From NCBI GenBank assembly GCA_947441065.1, contig CANESI010000006.1, positions 1 to 64,000 on the forward strand: a stretch of 64,000 nucleotides of DNA. Reading direction: 5' to 3'. The DNA comes from Caulobacteraceae bacterium. Its GTDB lineage: Bacteria > Pseudomonadota > Alphaproteobacteria > Caulobacterales > Caulobacteraceae. Each line of letters opens with the position of its first letter. Position 1 is the first letter of the stretch. The notes under the pieces are model-generated. The model was not told where the DNA came from. It worked only from the letters and a program-made list of their open reading frames with translations, and did no database searches. A program made the position numbers and the translations under genes. This document shows positions 34,856 through 43,363 of the stretch, piece by piece.

Positions 34856-35100
34856 TGAGCCTGCTCCGACGGGCCAAAATCACAATCGCCCGGCCTGTCC
34901 TTGATAGGCCTCCCAACCGCCCTTGCAAATCCCGTCCCTTTGCGAAAAAAATTTTGCATTCCGGTTAAAATATTCAATTGTTTGCTTGTGCTGCGCCTCT
35001 CAAAACCGAAGTCCATCGTGGGCTTGACGCCCGCGCCTCGCTGTTCGAAACAGACTGTATCGAACCGGATCAACGCCTCAACTATGGTCATGAAATTCCA
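34856..35100. promoter_or_regulatory. AT-rich divergent promoter region
   Basis: This 245-bp gap separates two divergent metabolic genes. Its centre (about 34935-34985) is unusually AT-rich for the window and holds TGCGAAAAAAATTTTGCA, a near-palindrome. It probably carries both promoters and a regulator site. No gene is visible in it. Confidence 0.45.
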
Positions 35101-36054
35101 ATGAAAATCGGCTTTATCGGACTGGGAAATGTCGGCGGCAAGCTGGCGGGTAGCCTTCTGCGCAATGGTCACGATGTGACGGTGCGCGATCTGAACCCAG
35201 ATCTGATGGCGGAATTTGTTGCCAAGGGGGCCAAGAGCGCCGCTTCGCCCAAGGAAATGGCCGAGCAGGTCGACATGATCATCACCTGCCTGCCCTCCCC
35301 CGCTGCCACGGCCCATGTGGTCGAGGCCGAGGATGGTTTCCTTCAAGCCCTGCGTCCGGGCATGGTCTGGCTCGAGATGAGCACCACCGACTATGAAGAG
35401 GTCATCCGCCTAGGCAAACTGGTCGAGGCCAAGGGGGCCATGATCATGGACAGCCCGGTCTCCGGCGGCTGTCACCGGGCCGACACCGGCAATATCGCCA
35501 TCTTCGCGGGCGGCAAGCGCGAAGCCTTCGAATATGTGCTTCCCGTCCTGACCACCATGGGCCGCCGCATCCTGCACACGGGCGAGCTGGGCTCCGCCTC
35601 ACGCCTGAAGGTCGTGACCAACTATCTGTGCACCGCCCATCTGGTGGCGCTGGCCGAAGCCCTGACCACCTGCAAGGTCGTGGGTCTGGACATGAACACC
35701 GCCTATGAGGCCATCCGCATCTCGTCGGGCAACAGCTTCGTGCACGAGACCGAGTCGCAGGTCATTTTGAACGGCAGCCGTGACATCAGCTTCACCATGG
35801 ATCTGGTGATCAAGGATGTCGGCCTGTTCGACCAACTGGCGCAGGACCATAATGTGCCGCTGGAACTGTCGCCTCTGGTCTTGAACATCTTCAAGGACAG
35901 CGCCGAACGTTACGGCCAGCGCGAGTTTTCGCCCAACGTCATTCGCCGCTATGAAGAGCCTTGCGGCGTCAAGGTTCTGGGCCAAGGCTTCCCCGCCGAA
36001 ATGACCGACGACGAGCCAGAAGAACCCGGCTACGAAGTGATCGCAAAGCGCTAA
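35101..36054 (+). CDS. 3-hydroxyisobutyrate dehydrogenase-like NAD(P) oxidoreductase
   Basis: 317 residues of the beta-hydroxyacid dehydrogenase family. N-terminal G-F-I-G-L-G-N-V-G binds NAD(P), D-S-P-V-S-G-G (117-123) binds substrate, and K170 in R-L-K-V-V is the catalytic lysine. It oxidises a 3-hydroxy acid or reduces a small aldehyde acid. A C-terminal tail of about 25 residues is acidic. The ATG at 35101 starts the conserved fold. An aldehyde dehydrogenase gene follows 47 bp downstream. Confidence 0.87.
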   Translation: MKIGFIGLGNVGGKLAGSLLRNGHDVTVRDLNPDLMAEFVAKGAKSAASPKEMAEQVDMIITCLPSPAATAHVVEAEDGFLQALRPGMVWLEMSTTDYEEVIRLGKLVEAKGAMIMDSPVSGGCHRADTGNIAIFAGGKREAFEYVLPVLTTMGRRILHTGELGSASRLKVVTNYLCTAHLVALAEALTTCKVVGLDMNTAYEAIRISSGNSFVHETESQVILNGSRDISFTMDLVIKDVGLFDQLAQDHNVPLELSPLVLNIFKDSAERYGQREFSPNVIRRYEEPCGVKVLGQGFPAEMTDDEPEEPGYEVIAKR

Positions 36055-36101
36055 TCGGAACCCTGTTCCGCGCCTATCCCCTATCGCAAGGACCCTTGCC
36101 C

Positions 36102-37601
36102 ATGATCCCTCTTGACCATTCGGCCTGGAAGGCGCGGGCCAAGGCTCTGAAGATCGAGACCGGCCTGTTCATCGACGGTGCCTTTCGCGCAGCCGCTGAT
36201 GGGGCCCTGTTCAACGCCCTTGATCCAGCCAATGGCCAGACCGTGGCTGAGGTCTCTTGCGGCAATGGCAGCGATATTGACCGGGCGGTCGCCTCGGCCA
36301 AGGCCGCGTGGGATGATGGTCGGTGGCGGCACATGTCGCCGCGCGCACGCATGGCGGTGTTCAGCCGCTTTGCCGATCTGGTCGAAGAAAACGCTGTTGA
36401 TCTCGCCCTCTTGGAATGTCTGTCCATGGGCAAACCGGTTAGCGACAGTCTCAATATCGACGTTCCGGAAACGGTCGTGACCATCCGCTATTTCGGCGAG
36501 GCCATCGACAAGGTGGCCGGGACGGTGACCAACTCGCCGCACGAAGCGGTCCAGATCATCGCGCGCGAGCCGCTGGGCGTCGTCGGGGCCATCTCCTCTT
36601 GGAACTATCCCCTCCTGATGGCGACCTGGAAGATCGCGCCTGCTCTGGCTGCGGGCAACTGCGTGGTCCTGAAACCCGCGCAGCAAGCCCCCTTGAGCTG
36701 CCTGAAACTGGCGCAGCTCTTTGTCGAGGCGGGCGGTCCCGAAGGCGTGTTCAACGTCGTCAATGGCCGGGGGCAAGAGGCCGGCAAGGCGCTGGCCCTG
36801 CATCAGGACGTGGCCAAGATCAGCTTCACCGGCTCCACCGCCGTGGGCAAGCAGCTGATGATCTATGCCGGTCAGTCCAACCTCAAGCGCGTCAGCCTCG
36901 AGACCGGCGGCAAGAGCCCGCAGATCTTCATGCCCGATCTGGCCGATCTGGACGCCGCCGTCGACGGCGCGATCCGAGGCATTTTCGATAATGCTGGACA
37001 GGTCTGTAACGCGGGCTCACGCCTGCTGGTCCATGCCGACATCCATGACGAGTTCATCGCCCGCTTCACCACGCGCTCGGCCGAGCTCTACACGGCAGGC
37101 GATCCGCTGGACCCCAGCACCACGCTTGGCCCCATGGTCTCACGCGCTCAGCAGCGCGACGTGCTCGGATGGATCGAAAAGGGCAAAGAAGACGGGGCCC
37201 ACCTAGCCTTTGGCGGCACCGAGGTCGAAAGCCTGCCAGACGGCGCCTATGTCACCCCAACCCTCTTTACCGGCGTCACCCCCGGTATGACCATCGCCAA
37301 GGAAGAGATCTTCGGCCCCGTGGCTTCGCTCCTGTCGTTTGAGACGGAGGCGCAGGCGCTGCAGATGGCCAATGATTCCATCTATGGCCTCGCCGCCAGC
37401 GTCTGGACCTCAGACCTTGGCCGCGCCCATCGCATGATCAAGGCCATCGAAGCGGGAGTCGTCTGGGTCAACTGCTTCGGCGACGGCGACATGACCCAGC
37501 CCTTCGGCGGCTACAAGCAGTCGGGCAATACCCGCGACAAGTCGATGGAATGCCTGTCCGGCTACATGCAGTCCAAGGCGGCTTGGATCAATATCGCGTA
37601 G
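36102..37601 (+). CDS. NAD(P)-dependent aldehyde dehydrogenase, PuuC-like
   Basis: 499 residues. Catalytic C302 (A-G-Q-V-C-N-A-G), the L-E-T-G-G-K-S glutamate segment and the W-N-Y-P cofactor loop are intact. The closest types are gamma-glutamyl-gamma-aminobutyraldehyde and betaine-aldehyde dehydrogenases. It should turn an amino- or hydroxy-aldehyde into the acid. It lies in one transcription unit with the preceding dehydrogenase gene. The TAG stop is followed by GGGGGG, as at repeat C edges. Confidence 0.9.
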   Translation: MIPLDHSAWKARAKALKIETGLFIDGAFRAAADGALFNALDPANGQTVAEVSCGNGSDIDRAVASAKAAWDDGRWRHMSPRARMAVFSRFADLVEENAVDLALLECLSMGKPVSDSLNIDVPETVVTIRYFGEAIDKVAGTVTNSPHEAVQIIAREPLGVVGAISSWNYPLLMATWKIAPALAAGNCVVLKPAQQAPLSCLKLAQLFVEAGGPEGVFNVVNGRGQEAGKALALHQDVAKISFTGSTAVGKQLMIYAGQSNLKRVSLETGGKSPQIFMPDLADLDAAVDGAIRGIFDNAGQVCNAGSRLLVHADIHDEFIARFTTRSAELYTAGDPLDPSTTLGPMVSRAQQRDVLGWIEKGKEDGAHLAFGGTEVESLPDGAYVTPTLFTGVTPGMTIAKEEIFGPVASLLSFETEAQALQMANDSIYGLAASVWTSDLGRAHRMIKAIEAGVVWVNCFGDGDMTQPFGGYKQSGNTRDKSMECLSGYMQSKAAWINIA

Positions 37602-37623
37602 GGGGGATGGACCCTGTTTTACC

Positions 37624-37719
37624 TGCGTCATTGCGAGCGCAGCGAAGCAACCCAGAGGACTGACACGAACCTGAATTGATGTTGCCCTAGATCGCTTCGC
37701 TGCGCTCGCAATGACGCGG
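37624..37719. repeat. Palindromic repeat B, copy 3
   Basis: TGCGTCATTGCGAGCGCAGC at the left and GCTGCGCTCGCAATGACGCG at the right are inverted. Inner CGAAGCAACC and the decayed GATCGCTTCG form a second stem. Confidence 0.85.
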
Positions 37720-37774
37720 GGAGAGGGCTAGAACCGATAAGCCCTCTCCCTGTGGGAGAGGGTTGGGTGAGGGC
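37720..37774. repeat. Repeat A, right half
   Basis: The half begins GAGAGGGCTAGAACCGATAA and ends GGGAGAGGGTTGGGTGAGGG. The left half is missing; repeat B abuts it directly. CTTTTTTT follows, so the last hairpin (CCCTCTCCC/GGGAGAGGG) could end transcription of the aldehyde dehydrogenase gene. Confidence 0.78.
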
Positions 37775-37791
37775 CTTTTTTTAGTTAAAAA

Positions 37792-37815
37792 AGCCCCCCT
37801 ACCCCGCCTTCAAAA
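37792..37815. repeat. Repeat C edge fragment overlapping a LysR gene end
   Basis: Read on the minus strand, GGCGGGGTAGGGGGGC matches the outer right edge of repeat C (GCCGGGGTAGGGGG). It contains the TAG stop of the adjacent LysR gene. It is only a short match. Confidence 0.45.
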
Positions 37816-38731
37816 GCTGCTCAGTCTCGGCCGCATTCTGGGCGACCCAGTCGACAAAGGTCTTGATCCGGTAATTTTCTTTCATGTCGCGCCGGCAGAT
37901 GAGCCCCCATTCGCCGGGGCAAATGGCCTTGTGCGCGACGGGCCGCACCAGACGGCCAGAGGCGAGATCTTGGGTCACGAAGGGGCCGTTGACGAGGGCG
38001 ATGGCCTCATTGTCCAAGGCCAGTTCCAGCGCGACCGCCAAAGTATCGACGACCATAAACTGCGATTCAGGATTAAAGGCGACGCCGGCCGATTCAAACC
38101 AGGTGTGCCAGTTCTGCACCTCGGTATTGATGGTCACCAAAGGCCGCTTGAGCAGGTCAGCGACCTTGGGATTTGGCCCCAACTGCGCGGCCATTTGAGG
38201 GCTGCAGACGGGATAGAGGCCATATTCAAACAGTGGCGTCCAATGGAAATGCCGAGGGTCGGGTACCGTCTCGCAATAGACGAGGCCCACATCGGCATGG
38301 ACATCATCAAATTCCCACTCGACCGCGCAGGTACTGAGGATCAGCTTAATATCGGAATGGTCCTGCAAAAATTGCGGCGCGCGCTTGGCCAGCCAACGGA
38401 TCGACGCCGTCACATAGGTCTGGACCCGCAAGGGCTTGTCGATCGAATGGCGCCGAGCGGCCTCGACCCCAGCAATGAGAGATTCAAACGCCGCTCGAAC
38501 ATAGGGATAGAGGGCGCGGCCCTCCTCGGTCGAAACGATCCGGCGGCCCTCCTGCACGAACAGGGTCACGCCAAGGGCCTCTTCGATCAGTTGGACCTGA
38601 TGGCTGACCGCAGGGTGGGTCAGGCAAAGCTCTTCGGCCGCCTCGCGGATGCTTTGGTGGCGGGTGGCCGCCTCAAAGCCGCGCAGGGACTTGAGCGGTG
38701 GCAGCTTTCGAAGATCAAATTTGCTTTGCAC
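37799..38731 (-). CDS. LysR-family regulator, GcvA-like
   Basis: About 310 residues. The winged-helix domain reads L-R-G-F-E-A-A-T-R-H ... T-H-P-A-V-S-H-Q, followed by a standard effector-binding domain. The start is uncertain: GTG 38731 is used here and TTG 38737 is possible. It lies 85 bp downstream of the GMC oxidoreductase gene in the same direction, so it may be the last gene of that operon and control it. The stop codon falls inside a repeat-C-like edge. Confidence 0.85.
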   Translation of the reverse strand: MQSKFDLRKLPPLKSLRGFEAATRHQSIREAAEELCLTHPAVSHQVQLIEEALGVTLFVQEGRRIVSTEEGRALYPYVRAAFESLIAGVEAARRHSIDKPLRVQTYVTASIRWLAKRAPQFLQDHSDIKLILSTCAVEWEFDDVHADVGLVYCETVPDPRHFHWTPLFEYGLYPVCSPQMAAQLGPNPKVADLLKRPLVTINTEVQNWHTWFESAGVAFNPESQFMVVDTLAVALELALDNEAIALVNGPFVTQDLASGRLVRPVAHKAICPGEWGLICRRDMKENYRIKTFVDWVAQNAAETEQLLKAG

Positions 38732-38822
38732 GCCCAATTACCGCTGTCTGGCTGGTTCAGAGACCGCAAGCTTACCAGCAGATTGGACGATTGGTAGAAA
38801 AAATTGACCGGTTGGGCGAAGC

Positions 38823-40442
38823 TTACTGGACCCGGTCCTCAAGCACCATCGCCGCACCCTTTTCGGCCACCATGACGGTCGGGGCATTGGTATTGCCGGA
38901 TGTCACGGTCGGGAAGATCGAGGCATCAATGACCCTAAGGCCCTTGATCCCATGGACCCTAAGCCTTGCATCGACCACCGACAGGGTTGGATCAGCGCCC
39001 ATCATGCAGGTGCCGACCGGATGATAGACCGTATCGGCGCGCTGGCGAAAATCCTCCAGCAGCTCTTCATCGGTCTGAAGATGAGCGCCGGGCACCAGTT
39101 CCTCGGTGATAATATCGGCCAAGGGCTTGGTAGATGCGACGGTGCGCAGGAGCCGATTGCCGACCATGGCCTCTTGGATGTCCTTGTCCGTGGACAGATA
39201 GTTGGGCTGGATCGAGGGATAGGCCAAGGGGTCGGCAGAGACGATCTTCAATGATCCCCGGCTCGTCGGCTTGCAGGCATTGAACGACAGAAGAAAGGCC
39301 GAGAACGGGTCCGGGTTCATCAGCTTGCGCTCAGACAGGGGCGTCTTGGTATAGCTGACCGGGCTGAAATAGAGCTGAAGATTGGGAAAGGGCTGGTCAG
39401 GGTCACTGCGCACAAAGCCGCCGCCCTGATTAACGCTCATCGACAGGGGGCCGCCCCGGTTCCACAGATAGTGAATGCCCGCCTTGACCTTGCCCAGCAG
39501 AGGGCCGAGCTCGTCATTCAAGGTCGGGCGGCGAGATCTATAGAAATAGGAGACCGCCAGATGGTCTTGCATATTGCGCCCCACGGCGGGGGCATTCAGA
39601 ACGGGTGAGATGCCCAAGGAGGCTAGGTGCGCCGCCTCGCCAATGCCGGACAGTTGCAGCAATTGCGGCGAATTGATCGCGCCGCCGCAGAGGATCACCT
39701 CGCGCCGCGCCTTGACCTGCACCGTCTGGCCGCCGCGCCGATATTCCACGCCCGTGGCCTGCTGGCCCTCAAACAGGATGCGCGTAACCTGAGCCTTGGT
39801 ACGCAGGGCGACATTGGAGCGCTTCAAGGCAGGCCGCAGGAACGCGTTGGCGCTGGAGGCGCGCAGGCCCTTGTCGGTATTGATCTGATAGATGCCAACA
39901 CCCTCTGGCGAGGGGCCGTTGAAATCATCCGTATGGGCAAAGCCTAGCGCCTCGCCGGTCTTGATGAAGTCTTGGCAAAGGGGATGGGCGCGGCGGGTGA
40001 TGTCGGTGACATGGATCGGTCCGCCCGCGCCATGATAGGGGCTGGCCCCATGGTCATGGTCTTCGGACTTGCGGAAAAAGGGCAGGACCTCGTCCCAGCC
40101 CCAGCCGGGATTGCCCATGGCTTGCCACTGATCAAAGTCATGCGGCTGGCCCCTGACATAGACCATGGCATTGATCGAGCCCGACCCGCCGATGACCTTG
40201 CCGCGCGGCCAATAGCTGATGCGGCCACCCAGATTGGGTTCGGCTTCGGTGTCATACATCCAGTTGATCGACCGGTCGAAGAAGGTCCGGCCATAGCCGA
40301 TGGGCAGTTGAATCCAGACCGTCCGGTCCGACCCGCCCGCTTCGAGCACCAGTACGGTGGACTTGCCGTCCGCAGACAGACGATTGGCCACGACACTGCC
40401 CGCCGTGCCAGCGCCGACGATCACATAATCAAAACTGTCCAT
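38823..40442 (-). CDS. GMC-family oxidoreductase (choline dehydrogenase-like)
   Basis: 539 residues. FAD site V-I-V-G-A-G-T-A-G-S, the GMC signature G-G-S-G-S-I-N-A-M-V and the active-site H-P-V-G-T-C-M-M with the later N-T-N-A-P are present. It oxidises a primary alcohol to an aldehyde. Substrate cannot be fixed; the BetA-like sequence does not prove choline. ATG 40442 overlaps the preceding stop by one base (TGATG). An aldehyde dehydrogenase in the same operon could take its product. Confidence 0.88.
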   Translation of the reverse strand: MDSFDYVIVGAGTAGSVVANRLSADGKSTVLVLEAGGSDRTVWIQLPIGYGRTFFDRSINWMYDTEAEPNLGGRISYWPRGKVIGGSGSINAMVYVRGQPHDFDQWQAMGNPGWGWDEVLPFFRKSEDHDHGASPYHGAGGPIHVTDITRRAHPLCQDFIKTGEALGFAHTDDFNGPSPEGVGIYQINTDKGLRASSANAFLRPALKRSNVALRTKAQVTRILFEGQQATGVEYRRGGQTVQVKARREVILCGGAINSPQLLQLSGIGEAAHLASLGISPVLNAPAVGRNMQDHLAVSYFYRSRRPTLNDELGPLLGKVKAGIHYLWNRGGPLSMSVNQGGGFVRSDPDQPFPNLQLYFSPVSYTKTPLSERKLMNPDPFSAFLLSFNACKPTSRGSLKIVSADPLAYPSIQPNYLSTDKDIQEAMVGNRLLRTVASTKPLADIITEELVPGAHLQTDEELLEDFRQRADTVYHPVGTCMMGADPTLSVVDARLRVHGIKGLRVIDASIFPTVTSGNTNAPTVMVAEKGAAMVLEDRVQ

Positions 40443-41629
40443 CACAAGACCGGATGCTGAGTCATTTCGAGGTGCAGCATCGAACCATTATAGGGATTGG
40501 CCTCAGCCACCGCCTCGTTCAGTTCGACCCCCAAGCCCGGTTCGGATGAGGGGATCACGAAGCCCTCTTCCCACTGCACCGGCTTCATCAGGATCTCGCT
40601 ATGGAAGCCGCCCCAGGTCTCGATGCTTTCCAAGATCAGGAAGTTGGGCGAACAGGCCCCGATCTGGATATTGGCCGCCCCGACCACCGGCCCGCAATAG
40701 AGGTGCGGCGCGATCTGGGCGTGATAGACCTCGGCCATACCGGCGATCTTTTTGGCCTCCAAAATGCCCCCGACACGGCCGAGATTCGTCTGAAGGATCG
40801 AGGCGGCACCGGCCTGCAACAGGCGGTGGAAGTCATATTTGGTGCTGAGCCGCTCGCCCGTCGCGATGGGGATCGAGGTCGCGCGCGCCACCTTGGCCAT
40901 CTCGTCCGGCGCATCGGGCGGCACGGGCTCTTCCAGCCAGAGGGGATCAGAGGCCTCCAGCCGCTTGGCCAAGCGAATGGCGCTGGAGGCGGTCATCTGG
41001 CCATGGGTGCCGAAAAGTAAGTCTGCTTTTGTGCCGACGGCCTCGCGCAGTTGATTGGCGAACCGCTCGGACAGGTCCAGCGCCTCCAGCGACAGTTGGC
41101 GACCATCAAAGGCGGTATAGGGACCTGCCGGATCGAATTTCAGGGCCGTAAAGCCCATATCGAGATATTCCGCCGCCCGTTCTGCCGCCAGATCGGGGTC
41201 GTGATAGACGTCGGTCTTATCGCCGGGACGCGGATAGATATAGGTGTAGGAGCGAAGGCGCTGATGGACCTGACCACCGAGCAGCTTATAGATCGGCTTG
41301 TCAGCCTCCTTGCCGATAATGTCCCAGCAGGCCATCTCCAGGGCGCTGAGCACCCCCATCAAGGATAGGTCCGAGTGCTGGGTAAAGCCGCTGGAATAGA
41401 CCCGCCGCCACATGACCTCAATATCGTGCGGGTCCTGACCGCGCACATAACGGTCAAAGACGTCCTCGATCATCTTGGCCACCAGATGCGGGCTGAAGGG
41501 CACGCAATAGGCCTCGCCAATGCCTGAGACATTGCTGTCCGTGGTCAGTTTGACGAACACAAAATAGCGCCCGCCGAAATGGGGCGGAGGATTGCCGACC
41601 ACAAAGGTCTTGATATCGGTCAGTTTCAT
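40442..41629 (-). CDS. Mandelate racemase/muconate lactonizing family enzyme
   Basis: 395 residues, enolase superfamily. The N-terminal capping domain is followed by a TIM barrel with E233/E234 (W-L-E-E-P), E259 (G-E-R-L) and H309 (A-P-H-L-Y). In galactonate dehydratases the first metal ligand is the Asp of D-F-H-G; here that segment reads G-T-H-G (207-210), so the Asp is replaced. Sugar-acid dehydratase is the usual activity of relatives, but this change leaves it open. It is eleven bases after the aldehyde dehydrogenase gene and overlaps the GMC gene. Confidence 0.83.
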   Translation of the reverse strand: MKLTDIKTFVVGNPPPHFGGRYFVFVKLTTDSNVSGIGEAYCVPFSPHLVAKMIEDVFDRYVRGQDPHDIEVMWRRVYSSGFTQHSDLSLMGVLSALEMACWDIIGKEADKPIYKLLGGQVHQRLRSYTYIYPRPGDKTDVYHDPDLAAERAAEYLDMGFTALKFDPAGPYTAFDGRQLSLEALDLSERFANQLREAVGTKADLLFGTHGQMTASSAIRLAKRLEASDPLWLEEPVPPDAPDEMAKVARATSIPIATGERLSTKYDFHRLLQAGAASILQTNLGRVGGILEAKKIAGMAEVYHAQIAPHLYCGPVVGAANIQIGACSPNFLILESIETWGGFHSEILMKPVQWEEGFVIPSSEPGLGVELNEAVAEANPYNGSMLHLEMTQHPVL

Positions 41630-41640
41630 GGACCCGCGCC

Positions 41641-43071
41641 TTATGCGTAAAAGCCGTTGACGGACTTATATTCGATAAAGTCATGCAGGCCGAATTCGCC
41701 CCACTCGCGGCCATTGCCAGACTGTTTGAAGCCGCCAAAGGGCGAGCAATAGTCTTGGCCTGCGCCATTCAGATGGACGCTGCCCGCCCGGATGCGGCGC
41801 GCGACATAGCGGGCCTTGTCCTTGTCGGCGCACTGGACATAGGCGGCGAGGCCGTAGGGGGTGTCATTGGCGATGGCGATGGCCTCGTCCACATCGGCAA
41901 AGGGGATCAGACACAGGACCGGGCCAAAGACCTCTTCGCGGGCAATGGTCATCTGGTTGGTCACATCGGCAAAGATGGTCGGCTTGACATAGTAGCCGCG
42001 CTCGAACCCGGCGGGCTTGCCCACCCCGCCTGCGATGACCCGCGCCCCCTCGTCGATACCGACCTGAATCAGGTGCTGGATCTTGTCGAACTGAACCTTG
42101 CTGACCACGGGACCCAGATGGGGGCCAGGCTGGGTGGGATCGCCGAGGGTCACGGTCGCCGCGACCTTGGCGGCGATCTCGACGACACGCTCATAGACCG
42201 AGGCCTCGACCAGCATCCGGGTCGGGGCGTTGCAGGACTGGCCGCTATTGTTGAAACAGTGACGAACGCCGCGCTCGACCGCTGCCTCAAGGTCGCTATC
42301 GGCAAAGACGATGTTGGGAGACTTGCCGCCCAGCTCCTGCGACACCCGCTTGACCGTATCGGCGGCAGACTTGGCGACCATGATCCCGGCCTTGGTCGAG
42401 CCGGTGAAGGAGACCATATCGACCTCAGGATGGCTGGTCAGGGCGTTGCCGACCGAGGCCCCCGTTCCGTGAACCATGTTGAACACGCCAGCGGGGAAGC
42501 CTGCCTCATCGATAAACTCGGCAAAGAGCTGGGCTGACAGGGGCGAGACCTCACTGGGCTTAAGCACGATGGTGCAACCAGCGGTCAGGGCCGGGCCAAT
42601 CTTGGCGGCCAACTGATTGATCGGCCAGTTCCACGGCGTGATCAGGACGCAGACCCCGACCGGCTCCAGGATCAGATTTGCGCTCGAGCCCATCTTACGT
42701 TCCCAATCCAGCGCGTCAGCGGCTTGCAAGGTCGCATCCAGATGGCCGGGACCGCAGGCGGCTTGACTACTATGCGACAGATCAAAGGGAGCCCCCATCT
42801 CGGTCGTGATGGCCTTGACCATCTCGTCATAGCGCCGCTCGAAGATGGCGATCAGCTTTTGGACCAGCACCTTGCGCTCGGCATAGGTCGTCAGGCCAAA
42901 CTCGACAAAGGCCCGGCGCGCGGCCATGACCGCCAGATCCACATCGTCGGCCTCGCAGATGGCGATCTCGGCAACTGTGTCTTCGGTTGCGGGATTGATC
43001 ACGTCCATCCGGGCCTTGCCGTTGACCGGCAACACCCAGCGACCGTCAATATAGGATTTCAGAAGGGTCAT
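41641..43071 (-). CDS. NAD(P)-dependent aldehyde dehydrogenase
   Basis: 476 residues. Catalytic C280 (S-G-Q-S-C-N-A-P), E246 (Q-E-L-G-G-K-S-P-N) and P-W-N-W-P cofactor loop are intact. It is of the broad-substrate ALDH class and distinct from the copy at 36102-37601. First gene of an operon with the enolase-superfamily and GMC genes. The promoter should lie in the 292-bp gap to the divergent hydrolase gene. Confidence 0.9.
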   Translation of the reverse strand: MTLLKSYIDGRWVLPVNGKARMDVINPATEDTVAEIAICEADDVDLAVMAARRAFVEFGLTTYAERKVLVQKLIAIFERRYDEMVKAITTEMGAPFDLSHSSQAACGPGHLDATLQAADALDWERKMGSSANLILEPVGVCVLITPWNWPINQLAAKIGPALTAGCTIVLKPSEVSPLSAQLFAEFIDEAGFPAGVFNMVHGTGASVGNALTSHPEVDMVSFTGSTKAGIMVAKSAADTVKRVSQELGGKSPNIVFADSDLEAAVERGVRHCFNNSGQSCNAPTRMLVEASVYERVVEIAAKVAATVTLGDPTQPGPHLGPVVSKVQFDKIQHLIQVGIDEGARVIAGGVGKPAGFERGYYVKPTIFADVTNQMTIAREEVFGPVLCLIPFADVDEAIAIANDTPYGLAAYVQCADKDKARYVARRIRAGSVHLNGAGQDYCSPFGGFKQSGNGREWGEFGLHDFIEYKSVNGFYA

Positions 43072-43191
43072 AGTCGGTCCTTTAGATCAGCCGCATCTGT
43101 GCCGTTGAACAGAGGCAGCGACGATAGGCCAGAGCCGATCTCAAGCCACGGCGCAATTGGATGCCAGATCATAACATTTTTCGATGCAGCG

Positions 43192-43207
43192 CTATCTTGC
43201 GAGATAG
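43192..43207. promoter_or_regulatory. Palindrome CTATCT-TGCG-AGATAG, candidate operator
   Basis: A perfect 6-bp dyad with a four-base centre sits 120 bp upstream of the aldehyde dehydrogenase start and 156 bp from the divergent hydrolase start. The downstream LysR regulator is one candidate binder. The rest of 43072-43363 shows another short dyad (GCCTGCTTGGCAGGC near 43322-43336) and no gene. Confidence 0.45.
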
Positions 43208-43363
43208 AAGCGCCGATTATGGGCTCAAATAGGTCGAAGTCTCTGAATTATCGATCTTTCCGCCCGATATGACAAAGCCCCCATTGACTGGCATAAGACG
43301 AAGCACTTGAACGGCTCTAGGGCCTGCTTGGCAGGCTCAACGCCCTAGACATAGAGGTTCCGG

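Noticed and set aside
38823..40442. Calling the GMC oxidoreductase BetA and the operon a choline-to-betaine pathway
   Set aside because: No betI or choline transporter gene is present, and an enolase-superfamily gene in the operon does not fit; sequence alone cannot fix the alcohol.
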